Origin: JABDCI01 sp964475835
Lineage (GTDB): Bacteria; Verrucomicrobiota; Verrucomicrobiia; JABWAM01
Direction of reading: 5' to 3'
Assembly: GCA_964475835.1 (NCBI GenBank)
Contig: CAYYYL010000016.1
Location: 1 to 60,616 of the forward strand
Length of the DNA: 60,616 bases
Shown: positions 8,705 to 17,273 of the stretch, in pieces
How positions within the stretch are numbered: the stretch's first letter is position 1
How the letters are laid out: each line of letters opens with the position of its first letter
Program-made: the position numbers and the translations under genes
Notes under the pieces: model-generated
Told to the model about the DNA's origin: nothing
What the model saw: only the letters and a program-made list of their open reading frames with translations
Databases searched by the model: none

Positions 8705-9169
8705 TTACCGTTTGGTAATTCCGTGGGCGATGGAAACTTTCACATTGCTGCGCACGATGAGGCGTCCCTCATTGGCCAGCCAGTGAAAACCGGTTCCTGT
8801 GACGAGCACCTCACGGCTGTCGATCTGGATGGAGGCGTCGCTCACGGCTTCGCGGGTCTGTTGATCCATGATGCAGAACGGAGTGGAAAGGGTCCACTCC
8901 ACACGGGTACCCTGAAAAGCCTGGGCGACGAGGTTTTCGATTTCCGCCTTCTTGTCGCTGCGCATGCGCACCCGGTCACCGGTGATTTGGGCGACAAGCA
9001 CTCCATCCTTGTTTCTCCATGGAATGGAAATCTTGGTGGCGTCGCCTTCCGAGGACGGAGACTGGGCTCGGAGATCATGGGTGAAAGGCAGGCTGAGAGT
9101 GAGGAGGGTGACGACCAGGATTCTCAATGAGGATCGGATAAGAGGATTCACAAGGTGGATGGAGGGCAA
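8705..9169 (-). CDS. lptC: LptC-like LPS export protein
   Basis: The 154-residue protein has an N-terminal hydrophobic segment (about 14-34) and then a beta-rich part. The words VLVAQITGDRVRMRSDKKAEIENL and GTGFHWLANEGRLIVRSNVKV recall the LptC/OstA fold. LptC is anchored in the inner membrane and hands LPS to LptA. Sequence evidence alone is modest; position between kdsA and lptA carries much of the call. The start is a TTG at 9169, since no ATG occurs before the middle of the protein. Confidence 0.72.
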   Translation of the reverse strand: MPSIHLVNPLIRSSLRILVVTLLTLSLPFTHDLRAQSPSSEGDATKISIPWRNKDGVLVAQITGDRVRMRSDKKAEIENLVAQAFQGTRVEWTLSTPFCIMDQQTREAVSDASIQIDSREVLVTGTGFHWLANEGRLIVRSNVKVSIAHGITKR

Positions 9170-9199
9170 TGCAAAGGTGAGACGTGATTCCTGGCGTCT

Positions 9200-10006
9200 T
9201 TATTCATGCGGGGAAACCGTCGCGGCGCGAATGCGGAGAATATCTTCAAGAAGTCGTGGGAGGATTTTGAGCGGCACCATGTTCGGGCCATCCGAGAGGG
9301 CCCGCGCAGGCTGGGGATGCGTTTCGAGAAAAAGTCCATCACATCCCACGGCCACGGCAGCGCGTGCGAGGGTGGGAACGAAGCGGACATCGCCGCCCGA
9401 ACGGTCGCCAGAGGCACCAGGCTTTTGAACGCTGTGAGTGGCGTCGAAGATGACGGGGTGTTTCCACTGTTTCATGATGGGGATGCCGCGGAAATCGACC
9501 ACAAGGTTGTGATATCCGAACGAGGTGCCGCGTTCGGTGAGGAGAATCCGTTTGGTGGCCCCGGCGGCTTCAAGCTTCACGATGACATTACGCATATCCT
9601 CGGGGGCAAGAAACTGGCCTTTTTTAACATTCACCCAGCGACCGGCGCGGGCCGCAGCCTGGAGGAGATCAGTCTGGCGGCAGAGAAATGCGGGAATCTG
9701 TAGAACTTGAACCACTTCGGCGGCGAGGTCGACCTCGCGCTCGGAATGGATGTCGGTCAGCAGGGGAAGTCCGGTTTCCTCGCGGATGGCCCGAAGGGTG
9801 TCGAGTCCTTCCCGGATGCCGAGTCCACGGAAGGATTGAATGGAGGAACGATTGGCCTTGTCATAGGAGGCCTTGAAGACGAGGGGAAGTTGAAGTTTTT
9901 TTGAAATGGATGCCAGCTGCCGGGCGATGGAGAGAGTGGATCTGCGTGATTCCACCACGCAGGGGCCGGCAATGAGGAAGAATTGATTGAAGCGGAGGGT
10001 GTTCAT
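9200..10006 (-). CDS. kdsA: 3-deoxy-8-phosphooctulonate synthase
   Basis: The 268-residue enzyme condenses arabinose 5-phosphate with phosphoenolpyruvate to give Kdo 8-phosphate, the first committed step to the Kdo of LPS. Motifs include FLIAGPCVVESR, FKASYDKANRSS, LTDIHSE, IPAFLCRQTDLL, VNVKKGQFLAP, TERGTSFGYHNLVVDFR and FDATHSVQKPG. The SYDKANRSS motif and the length separate it from DAHP synthase. It heads the kdsA-lptCAB block, linking Kdo synthesis with LPS export. Confidence 0.96.
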   Translation of the reverse strand: MNTLRFNQFFLIAGPCVVESRRSTLSIARQLASISKKLQLPLVFKASYDKANRSSIQSFRGLGIREGLDTLRAIREETGLPLLTDIHSEREVDLAAEVVQVLQIPAFLCRQTDLLQAAARAGRWVNVKKGQFLAPEDMRNVIVKLEAAGATKRILLTERGTSFGYHNLVVDFRGIPIMKQWKHPVIFDATHSVQKPGASGDRSGGDVRFVPTLARAAVAVGCDGLFLETHPQPARALSDGPNMVPLKILPRLLEDILRIRAATVSPHE

Positions 10007-10019
10007 GATGCAGCGGATT

Positions 10020-10736
10020 TCAGGCGAGTTCTTTTTTCAATTTCTTCACCAGATGGCGGAGGGTTGCGACACGGGCGTGCCACTTGTACTCCCCGCTTAT
10101 AAGATGCCATGGTGCCGTGCGGGTGGAGGTTTCGTCAAACATCTCTTCCGCCGCCACCACGTAGGATTTCCATTTGCGCCGATTGCGCCAGTCCTCCTTC
10201 GTGATTTTCCAGTGTTTGTACGGATCGGCCTGGCGCTCCTGGAAGCGGCGCAACTGTTCGGCCTTGCTGATGTGGATGTAGAATTTCAGGAGGATGGCTC
10301 CATCATCGATGAGGAGCTGTTCGAAATGTCGGATCTCCTCGTAGGCGCGCTTCCATTCGCGTGGGGTGGCAAATCCTTCGATGCGTTCCACGAGCACGCG
10401 GCCGTACCACGATCGGTCGAAGACGGCGAGATCGCCGTGGGAGGGGAGCTTGGTCCAGAACCGCCACATGTAGTGATGCCGGTATTCCTCGGGTGTGGGT
10501 TTGGTGATCGAGTAGACACGGACGGTGCGGGGGTCCAGTTTTTCGGTGATGCGCTTGATGATGCCGCCCTTGCCCGCGGCATCGGGGCCCTCAACGACGA
10601 GAATCACGCTGCGCTTCAGATCGAGAAGCCGCCTCTGAAAATGAAGAAGATCCAATTGCAGTTTCGAAAGCTGAACGCGGTATTCATCCTTTGACTGAAT
10701 CTGATCTTTGAGGTCGAGCTGACTAAGGCGGAGCAT
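10020..10736 (-). CDS. ppk2: Polyphosphate kinase 2 family protein
   Basis: The 238-residue protein has a P-loop (GPDAAGKGG, residues 50-58), the lid and arginine motif DRSWYGR (107-113), and the family segments YSITKPTPEEYRHHYMWRFW and WKITKEDWRNR. PPK2 enzymes transfer phosphate between polyphosphate and nucleotides. Whether this one phosphorylates AMP, ADP or both cannot be settled by eye. I chose ATG 10736; the longer ORF to 10850 adds 38 residues of non-family sequence. It ends 13 bp before kdsA and probably shares its transcript. Confidence 0.9.
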   Translation of the reverse strand: MLRLSQLDLKDQIQSKDEYRVQLSKLQLDLLHFQRRLLDLKRSVILVVEGPDAAGKGGIIKRITEKLDPRTVRVYSITKPTPEEYRHHYMWRFWTKLPSHGDLAVFDRSWYGRVLVERIEGFATPREWKRAYEEIRHFEQLLIDDGAILLKFYIHISKAEQLRRFQERQADPYKHWKITKEDWRNRRKWKSYVVAAEEMFDETSTRTAPWHLISGEYKWHARVATLRHLVKKLKKELA

Positions 10737-10856
10737 GCTGTCCTTTGTGCACGGTTTACAGAGTTTCTCAAAGCAGAAAATGTTGGTCGTCAGATGGTTG
10801 GACAATTTCCGTTTGACAGGCCATTGGGAAATCACTAGAAGTGGTCGCATCTTCCT

Positions 10857-11810
10857 ATGGCTGACTCTGTTCCTCCTCCGCCAAACGCTCCGAAGCCGAA
10901 CACTCCTCCCTCGCCGTCCGAGTCATCTGCTGGAGGTCAAAAAGAGAGAAAAGAAACGGTTAGGATCAGTCTGCCTCCAAGTCTTCTTCGAAAAGTTACC
11001 GGGGGTGTGCCTCCGGATGGCGGATCTGCGACGGTGTCCGTGCCTGTCGGTTCCGCGAGGCCTCCCACACCGCCTCCTCCTCCAGGGGCGCCGCGCCCGG
11101 GATCGACAAATCTGGCGCCACCTGCTCCTCCAGCTGCCGCGGGAGCACCGCCCCCACCTCCTCCTTCAGCATCTTCGCCTTCCATGCCTCCCCCTCCGCC
11201 TCCCCCGGCGGCGATGGCAAAGCCTGCGGTTGCAGTGCCTCCACCCACTAAACCTTTGGCGCCGCCTCCTGCGGCTGCAGCGGGTGCACCCAAGCCTCCT
11301 CCTCCCACGGTTCCTGTGACGACCCCTCCGAGGCCTGCTCCTGCGGCTCCCATGGCTCCGACAGGTGGACCCAAGCCCCAGGCGCAAACAGCTCCCATTC
11401 CTGCCCCAGCCATGCCGAAGAGCGGGGTGAGTACGGCGACTCCGGCTCCGGGATCGAATGTCAAACCCACCGCGCCGTTGCCAGCAACGGCTCCCAAGGC
11501 GACGGTGCAGGTGACGCCTCCTCCTCCGACGACTCCCATCAAGCCGGCCACCCCGTCTGCTGCTGGAAAGCCTCTTTCTTCATCGAGTGTTTCATCCTCC
11601 TCGGAAATGCCGACGGTCAAGGACAGTTCCGTTCCGATGGGAACCGCAAAACTTGTGTCGCCTCCTCCAGCCGCCCTTGGGGCGCCGCGTTCCGTGGGGG
11701 GCAATCTTTCCTCTGGAGGCGAAGGCCCGTCAGTGGGGGCTGTCGACATGATTCTGGCCCTGGCGGCCACGATTGTCACCCTTGTTGCCCTGGGCGTCCT
11801 GTTCATGTAG
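10857..11810 (+). CDS. Proline-rich tail-anchored membrane protein
   Basis: The 317-residue protein is dominated by Pro, Ala, Thr and Ser in tracts such as PPPPPGAP and PPPPPPAAMAK, with no folded domain visible. A short conserved-looking block ERKETVRISLPPSLLRK lies near residue 35. The C-terminus is one hydrophobic helix (VDMILALAATIVTLVALGVLFM), so it would be tail-anchored with the proline-rich part in the cytoplasm. The opposite strand carries a long glycine-rich open frame, which is a mirror of the CCN codons. No function is recognised. It stands divergent to ppk2. Confidence 0.75.
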   Translation: MADSVPPPPNAPKPNTPPSPSESSAGGQKERKETVRISLPPSLLRKVTGGVPPDGGSATVSVPVGSARPPTPPPPPGAPRPGSTNLAPPAPPAAAGAPPPPPPSASSPSMPPPPPPPAAMAKPAVAVPPPTKPLAPPPAAAAGAPKPPPPTVPVTTPPRPAPAAPMAPTGGPKPQAQTAPIPAPAMPKSGVSTATPAPGSNVKPTAPLPATAPKATVQVTPPPPTTPIKPATPSAAGKPLSSSSVSSSSEMPTVKDSSVPMGTAKLVSPPPAALGAPRSVGGNLSSGGEGPSVGAVDMILALAATIVTLVALGVLFM

Positions 11811-11862
11811 TTCCGGACGGGTGGGGGAGTGTGTCCCTGACAGCCTGTTTGGAATTGGGGGC

Positions 11863-11890
11863 TTGAAACATTTCAAAGATCCGTTACGTT
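11863..11890 (+). promoter_or_regulatory. Possible trxA promoter
   Basis: TTGAAA at 11863-11868 and TACGTT at 11885-11890 are spaced 16 bp apart, ending 27 bp before the trxA start. The -35 matches 5 of 6 positions; the -10 keeps only the TA....T core. Confidence 0.35.
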
Positions 11891-11917
11891 GCAGGTGAAC
11901 CCAAAGGAAATGAATTT

Positions 11918-12250
11918 ATGGCGAGCAAGAATGTAGTTCAGATTTCAGGTAGTAATTTTGACAGCGAGGTGAAGAAGTTTACGGGCACCGTGCTTGTGGA
12001 TTTCTGGGCGGAGTGGTGTGGACCGTGCAAGGCGATCGCACCCATGCTCGACGAACTCGCGGATGCAAATGCGGGCAAATTAAAGGTCGCGAAGGTGAAC
12101 GTGGATCAAAACCAGGAACTCGCGGCGGAGTTCGGAATTCGGGCCATTCCAACGTTATTGCTGTTCAAGGGCGGCGAAGTGAAGGACCAGGTGGTGGGTG
12201 CCGTCAGCAAACGCGATCTCGAAGCGCGAATTGCTTCTCATTTGAAATAA
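11918..12250 (+). CDS. trxA: Thioredoxin
   Basis: The 110-residue protein contains the redox motif WCGPCK (Cys34 and Cys37), the buried aspartate in VLVDFWAEW and the cis-proline segment IRAIPTLLLFKGG. It reduces protein disulfides in the cytoplasm and could serve the ribonucleotide reductase and MsrB encoded later in the window. It has no signal peptide. The pheA start follows 28 bp after its stop, so the two may be co-transcribed. Confidence 0.96.
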   Translation: MASKNVVQISGSNFDSEVKKFTGTVLVDFWAEWCGPCKAIAPMLDELADANAGKLKVAKVNVDQNQELAAEFGIRAIPTLLLFKGGEVKDQVVGAVSKRDLEARIASHLK

Positions 12251-12278
12251 GGAGCTGTCCGGTTTCCGGAGGCAACGA

Positions 12279-13121
12279 ATGAGAATCGCTTACTTCGGTC
12301 AGGAAGGAAGCTTTGCTCATGAGGCTGCGACGAGGGCTTTTCCCAAGGCGAAAAGTTACATCGCGGGAGTGAATTCCATCGGGGTTTTGAAGCTGTTGTA
12401 CGAACGAAAGGCTGACTGTGGAGTGGTCCCGATAGAGAATAGTTCAGAGGGAACGATTGCCGAGACCATCGACGCGTTGATCGCCTCGGATTTCACAAAG
12501 AGCCGGTTTCGCATTCAGGAGGAGATCACTCTGACGGTGAGGTTGCATTTATTGTCCAATGCACGAATGGAGGAGATTCAAAAGGTCTATTCCCATCCTG
12601 TTCCGTTAAATCATCTTGATGGATGGTTGAATGAGCACCTTCCGGGGGTTCAACGCATCCATTCTTTCAGCACTTCCGAGGGGGCGATGCTGGCAGCGGG
12701 TGAACCGTATACGGCGGCGGCAATTGGCAATGAAGCGGCAGGGAGGATTTACGGGTTGAGGGTTTTGAAATCCGAGCTTTTGAAACGCCCCAATCAAACC
12801 CGGTTTTATATCATTGCGCGGCGCCGAACGGTTCGGAGTGCTCCTCAAAAGTCGGCGGTTTGTTTTGGTTTGCCCAATACTTCCGGGTCCCTGGTGACAC
12901 TTCTTTCCATTTTCGCCCGGGAGAAGATCAATCTTACCCGGATTATCTCCCGTCCCCTGAATAAGCGGGAGATGGGATTTCGGCCCAACGAGTATGTGTT
13001 TTGGGTGGATTTCGATGGGAATCCCCGTTTGCCAAGGGTTTCCCGGGCATTGGAAAAGGCGCGTGAGGCCACGGTGTTTCTGGATGTTTTGGGCGCCTAT
13101 AGCACTCGATTATTCGAGTAG
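12279..13121 (+). CDS. pheA: Prephenate dehydratase
   Basis: The 280-residue monofunctional enzyme converts prephenate to phenylpyruvate in phenylalanine synthesis. The catalytic domain (about 1-185) shows MRIAYFGQEGSFAHEAA, CGVVPIENSSEGT and the catalytic NQTRFYII segment. A C-terminal ACT domain (about 195-275) follows. There the Phe-binding motif normally written ESRP reads ISRP, and the usual GALV loop reads SGSL, so feedback control by phenylalanine may differ. No chorismate mutase domain is fused. Confidence 0.94.
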   Translation: MRIAYFGQEGSFAHEAATRAFPKAKSYIAGVNSIGVLKLLYERKADCGVVPIENSSEGTIAETIDALIASDFTKSRFRIQEEITLTVRLHLLSNARMEEIQKVYSHPVPLNHLDGWLNEHLPGVQRIHSFSTSEGAMLAAGEPYTAAAIGNEAAGRIYGLRVLKSELLKRPNQTRFYIIARRRTVRSAPQKSAVCFGLPNTSGSLVTLLSIFAREKINLTRIISRPLNKREMGFRPNEYVFWVDFDGNPRLPRVSRALEKAREATVFLDVLGAYSTRLFE

Positions 13122-13222
13122 GGATCATCCGGTTGGGAGGGGTAACGCGAGGGAGAGGGGGAGCATTTCTCGAGGGAAAATACCTCGACAATGGAATTTC
13201 TTTTGCGCGATAATTGGAAACA

Positions 13223-14278
13223 ATGTCGGCGCAACGCGAATCCTCCCCATCACCTCAAATTTCCAAAGCCTCGTCTCCTGCGGATATCTTTGTTGCCCTT
13301 GCTCCAGCCATGAAGCGCCTGGAGGACTTGATTGAAAAACAGTGTGACATTTTTGAGCCGGGCGTTTCCTCCTGTGTTCGTTATGTGGTTGGAAATCAGG
13401 GAAAGCGGTTGCGTCCATCGTTGGTGATCCTCAGCGGAAATTGTCAGAAGGGGACCTGTCTTGGGGAGACGGATGACTCGCTATTGAGTCTCTGTGCCAT
13501 TGTGGAGCTCGTTCACATCGCCACTTTGGTGCATGACGACATCATGGATGGAGCTGAATTACGGCGAAGCCGTCTCACGGCGGGGGCCAGGTGGGGGCAG
13601 GAAATATCCGTGCTTCTGGGGGATTGTCTTTTTTCCCATGCATTGGTGCTTGCGGCGTCATTCCCCGACACCCGTGTCTGCCGCCGGGTGGCTGAAGCGA
13701 CGAATATTGTCTGTTCGGGTGAGATTCTTCAGACTCAGCGGCGTTTCGATCTCAAACTTTCCGAGGCGGAGTATCTGAGAATGATCGAAATGAAAACGGG
13801 TGCGCTCTTTGCCGTGGCGTGCGAGCTTGGGGCTTATTGGGGTGGAGGGACCGAAGGTCAGTTGCGCGGGGCTTACGAATTGGGGCGGCTTCTGGGGATT
13901 GCCTATCAAATTTACGACGATTGTGTCGATATCAGTGGGGCGGAAAAGGAAATTGGCAAATCGCTGGGGACGGACTTCCAGAAGGGAAAACTGACGTTGC
14001 CAGTCATTCTCCTTCTCCAACGGGCGCAGAAAAGTGAGATCCATCTCATCAGCTCGCTTCTTTTGAATGAGCATGCGAACAGCCGGGCGATGCTGGTCGA
14101 TTTCATCAACCGGTATGGCACCATGAAGGACTCTGCTGCGAAGGCGCGGGGCCTTCTTGCCGAAGCGGCAACCCTTCTTGCGGGAATGCCGGATAACGAG
14201 GGGCGCCATGCCATTCAGGGGTTGATCCGATATCTTGAGTTCAGGCTTGCTGAAATTGATCCCACTCCCGGCAGCTGA
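13223..14278 (+). CDS. Polyprenyl diphosphate synthase (trans-isoprenyl)
   Basis: The 351-residue protein has both aspartate-rich motifs: DDIMD in LVHDDIMDGAELRR and DDCVD in YQIYDDCVDISG. It also has GKRLRPSLVIL, GDCLFSHAL and GTDFQKGKLTLPVI. It elongates isoprenyl chains with isopentenyl diphosphate, probably to the C35-C45 side chain of a quinone; chain length cannot be assigned by eye. ATG at 13223 is preferred over a TTG nine bases upstream. Confidence 0.92.
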   Translation: MSAQRESSPSPQISKASSPADIFVALAPAMKRLEDLIEKQCDIFEPGVSSCVRYVVGNQGKRLRPSLVILSGNCQKGTCLGETDDSLLSLCAIVELVHIATLVHDDIMDGAELRRSRLTAGARWGQEISVLLGDCLFSHALVLAASFPDTRVCRRVAEATNIVCSGEILQTQRRFDLKLSEAEYLRMIEMKTGALFAVACELGAYWGGGTEGQLRGAYELGRLLGIAYQIYDDCVDISGAEKEIGKSLGTDFQKGKLTLPVILLLQRAQKSEIHLISSLLLNEHANSRAMLVDFINRYGTMKDSAAKARGLLAEAATLLAGMPDNEGRHAIQGLIRYLEFRLAEIDPTPGS

Positions 14279-14346
14279 AGGGCGGCACAAGGATGGATTC
14301 GGTAAGGTTCCGGACTTGACAGCATTTTCACAGGATCCCTGCACCC

Positions 14347-15912
14347 ATGCCTTCGCTCCTCTTAGTTCTTGAGAGTGCCGATCGCGTAGTCATTCCCCTC
14401 GACCGATCGGTTCTTACGATTGGTCGTCTGGAATCCAACGACATCTGTCTGCCTCATGGCACCGTTTCCAAGGAGCATGCCTCCATTGTTTTTGAGGACC
14501 GGCATTGGGTGGTGTGTGATATTGGATCCACGAATGGAACGCATGTAAATGGGGAGCGGGTGAAGCAATCCATTCTCAAGCATCAGGATATCGTCCACTT
14601 TGGCGAGTACCGATTCTTTGTGGATCTGAAGGATGGTCGTCCCCTGCCTGGAATGGGTTCTGAAGTGGAGATGGATGTGGAACCTCCGTTGCGTGAGCCC
14701 TCGAAAAAACCCCCAAGTCCATTTGGACCTCCCCGGGATATGGGGCTAGGCACCACCATGATGCTGGCTCCCTCGTCGGCGCAGAGAATCGTCTCGGAAG
14801 GTGAGGGGATGGATTTCGCCTTCTGGGCTTTTGTGACCGGATGCATCGCTCCCGTCTGTCCGCTCATTCCCATCGTTCTCGGACATCTGGCCTCGGATAC
14901 CAGTCGGCGAAGCCGGCTTTACCGCCGGTGCGGACTTTTTTTCGGTTATCTTTCCCTCCTCCTCTGGATTCTTGGGGTGGCTTACTACTTTGGTTATTTA
15001 TCCCCAAGTGGCGAGGAGGGGGACCCTCCCGTCGAGACGCGAGTGCTTCCCATTCCTTCGCCTCCAGTGGTCCGTTCCGGAATGGAATTGCTCAATGGGT
15101 TGGTCACCTGGGCGCCCTATCCCGATGCCCAGGGTTTGATTTTTTCAGGGACTCCGGATGCCGGAGCCTCATTGCAACCTCCCAAATTGCAGAAGGATCG
15201 TGATCTTAAGGGAGCGGTCGAGGATTTTCTAAGTACCTGGAGGGTGGGGGCTGTTTTTTACGAACCGGATCCGATTCATATCGAACCTTCGGAATCAAAG
15301 GAATCGATTCGTTTTGTAATCGAGGATTGTTTCACCCCTGCCACGTTCTCGGACTACAACAGCACCATGATTCCCGAAAAAAAACCGGTGATAGGCCCGT
15401 TTTACCTTGGGAATTTTGAGAAAAACCTCTTCTACATTCGAACGCCACGCCTGACTTCCAAGATCGCAAAATTTAATAACCCCGAGTTCTCCTGGCGCAT
15501 GGCGATGCGGGGGGTGGAGGCTTCCGTGGAGGGGCTAGCGTTGAGTCATCCCGAGGATTTCGAAAAAGTGCGCTGGGTGGCGCTCGTGAAGCCGGCCATG
15601 GAATCCTCCCGGCTGGTGCTTCCTACGAAGGAGGGGGACACCCTTCGCACGGTATCCAGAATTTATAACCTCGATGTTTTTCCCGCGGAGGTGATCGCTG
15701 AGATTTTTTACACCACAGGGATCGCATCACAGCCTGAAAAGCTGGTGCAGGTTCGACTCAATTCGGCTGTTTTCAAGCCCGAGGAGCAGATCCGGGCAAA
15801 AAATCTTGTTCAACAGTCGTTTCGAAGAATTCTGGCGAACCGCCCGGAATCCTTCATGGAAGTGCCCGGGATCTTCCAGCTGGAGGAGGGGGAATCCTTT
15901 CCGGCGCATTGA
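14347..15912 (+). CDS. FHA-domain protein with two membrane helices
   Basis: The 521-residue protein begins with a forkhead-associated phosphothreonine-binding domain (about 1-98). Its core residues are all present: TIGR, the SKEHASI serine-histidine pair and DIGSTNGTHVNGERV. Two hydrophobic helices (about 160-180 and 195-220) surround a basic loop RRSRLYRR. The last 300 residues form a soluble region of unknown fold that contains no motif I recognise. The FHA domain would be cytoplasmic and the rest could lie outside. It suggests Ser/Thr-kinase signalling, although no kinase is in the window. Confidence 0.85.
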   Translation: MPSLLLVLESADRVVIPLDRSVLTIGRLESNDICLPHGTVSKEHASIVFEDRHWVVCDIGSTNGTHVNGERVKQSILKHQDIVHFGEYRFFVDLKDGRPLPGMGSEVEMDVEPPLREPSKKPPSPFGPPRDMGLGTTMMLAPSSAQRIVSEGEGMDFAFWAFVTGCIAPVCPLIPIVLGHLASDTSRRSRLYRRCGLFFGYLSLLLWILGVAYYFGYLSPSGEEGDPPVETRVLPIPSPPVVRSGMELLNGLVTWAPYPDAQGLIFSGTPDAGASLQPPKLQKDRDLKGAVEDFLSTWRVGAVFYEPDPIHIEPSESKESIRFVIEDCFTPATFSDYNSTMIPEKKPVIGPFYLGNFEKNLFYIRTPRLTSKIAKFNNPEFSWRMAMRGVEASVEGLALSHPEDFEKVRWVALVKPAMESSRLVLPTKEGDTLRTVSRIYNLDVFPAEVIAEIFYTTGIASQPEKLVQVRLNSAVFKPEEQIRAKNLVQQSFRRILANRPESFMEVPGIFQLEEGESFPAH

Positions 15913-15974
15913 TGGACAGCCCCGCGTCTTGCAAAGGGTCCCTTTGCCTCCTGTTTCTGTCCAGGGGGTGGTTT

Positions 15975-17204
15975 CTAATTTTTTCGCAAAGGATCGAGCT
16001 GAAGTGCGGGCGTGGGAATCGTGCGGGGCAGGCTTTCAATGGATTCGATCTCGAGAGAATCGCTTTCCTTTCGTGAGGCGCCAAGTTTTTTGAGGCGTTC
16101 ACCTGAGGGCACGATTCGGCGTTCCCACGATCCCACGGCGTCATTGAAGGCCCCTGTGGCGCGTTCCAGAGCTTCTCGCATGCGCACCAGGTGTTCCACA
16201 AATTTGCAGACCCGCTCGTAGAGGTCGCTTCCCGCATCGATCATGCGCTGGGCGTTTTCCGTTGCCTGCTGCTGCTGCCAGCTGAAGGCGACGGCGCGCA
16301 GGATGGCGATGAGGGAGGCCGGGGTGGCGAGGGTGATCTGGCGGTTGGCCGCCCAGAGAATGAGTTCGTGATCCCCTTCGAGCGCTGCGCTGAAGAGAGA
16401 TTCCGCAGGCAAAAAGAGAATCACATGGTCGAGGGCCGTTGGAAATTGGGCGGGATAGTTCCGTTCCGCGAGGGCGCGAACGGTAAGTTTCAGTTTGGCG
16501 GCATGCTGTTCGAGCGCGGATTTCCTCGCCGTCTCGTCCCCGGAATCGAGTCCTGTGAGAAATTCGAGATCAGGGACCTTGGCGTCCACGATAATGAGCC
16601 TGTCACCTGGGAGTTTGACGATCAGATCAGGTTTGGCATCCCCCTGCATGGTCTGCTCTACAAAATCGCAATGGGAACTCATTCCGGACGCCTCGACCAC
16701 CCGGCGAAGGGTTTCCTCACCCCATTTTCCCCGAGCCTGGTTGGAGCTGAGGACGCGTCGCAGGAGAGATGTCTCCGAAGTGATGAGTTGATTCTGCTGC
16801 ATCAGGGCCTCGATTTGGGCGCGGACTTGTCCGAACACATTGGATTGGGTGGATTCCTGTTTTTGGAGTTGCTGTTGGTAGACGTGCAGGGTCTCCTGAA
16901 GGGGTTTGAGAACGGATTCCAGCGCCTTCTGACGTTCGCCGAGATCCTGTCGGGCGCCTTCCTGAAGGCTGCCCAGCGCCTTGCTGGAAAGATTTTCAAA
17001 GGCATCCTTCCACCGGGTTTCCGCTTCACCAAGAAGGGCCCGTTGCTCGTTCAGGTTCCGGAGGGATTCCTGGAGGCGTGTCTCAGCGACGGTTCGTGCG
17101 GTGTGTTCCTGATCAAAAAGGCGACGGGAGCGGGATTGACAGAAAAGGGCGGTGATGGCGGCTCCAAAGGCAAAACCGAGTGTCGCGATCAACCAGGGGG
17201 ACAT
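15975..17204 (-). CDS. rmuC: RmuC family DNA recombination protein
   Basis: The 409-residue protein has an N-terminal membrane helix (MSPWLIATLGFAFGAAITAL). A coiled coil follows to about residue 135. The RmuC core comes next, with NQARGKWGEETLRRVVEASGM, DLIVKLPGDRLIIVDAKVP and HVILFLPAESLFSAAL, which belongs to a PDDEXK-like fold. RmuC is linked to limiting DNA rearrangement at inverted repeats; its biochemical activity is not well defined. It is convergent with the FHA gene. Confidence 0.93.
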   Translation of the reverse strand: MSPWLIATLGFAFGAAITALFCQSRSRRLFDQEHTARTVAETRLQESLRNLNEQRALLGEAETRWKDAFENLSSKALGSLQEGARQDLGERQKALESVLKPLQETLHVYQQQLQKQESTQSNVFGQVRAQIEALMQQNQLITSETSLLRRVLSSNQARGKWGEETLRRVVEASGMSSHCDFVEQTMQGDAKPDLIVKLPGDRLIIVDAKVPDLEFLTGLDSGDETARKSALEQHAAKLKLTVRALAERNYPAQFPTALDHVILFLPAESLFSAALEGDHELILWAANRQITLATPASLIAILRAVAFSWQQQQATENAQRMIDAGSDLYERVCKFVEHLVRMREALERATGAFNDAVGSWERRIVPSGERLKKLGASRKESDSLEIESIESLPRTIPTPALQLDPLRKN

Positions 17205-17273
17205 GGGAAAAATAGGCCTGATTTTGAGAAAAAACGCGAATCAAATCAGGTGGGGAAATCAAAAAGCAGCTCA

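Noticed and set aside
10937..11806. Glycine-rich 289-residue open frame on the minus strand
   Set aside because: It is the complement of the CCN-rich proline codons of the real gene on the plus strand, with no signal or start context.
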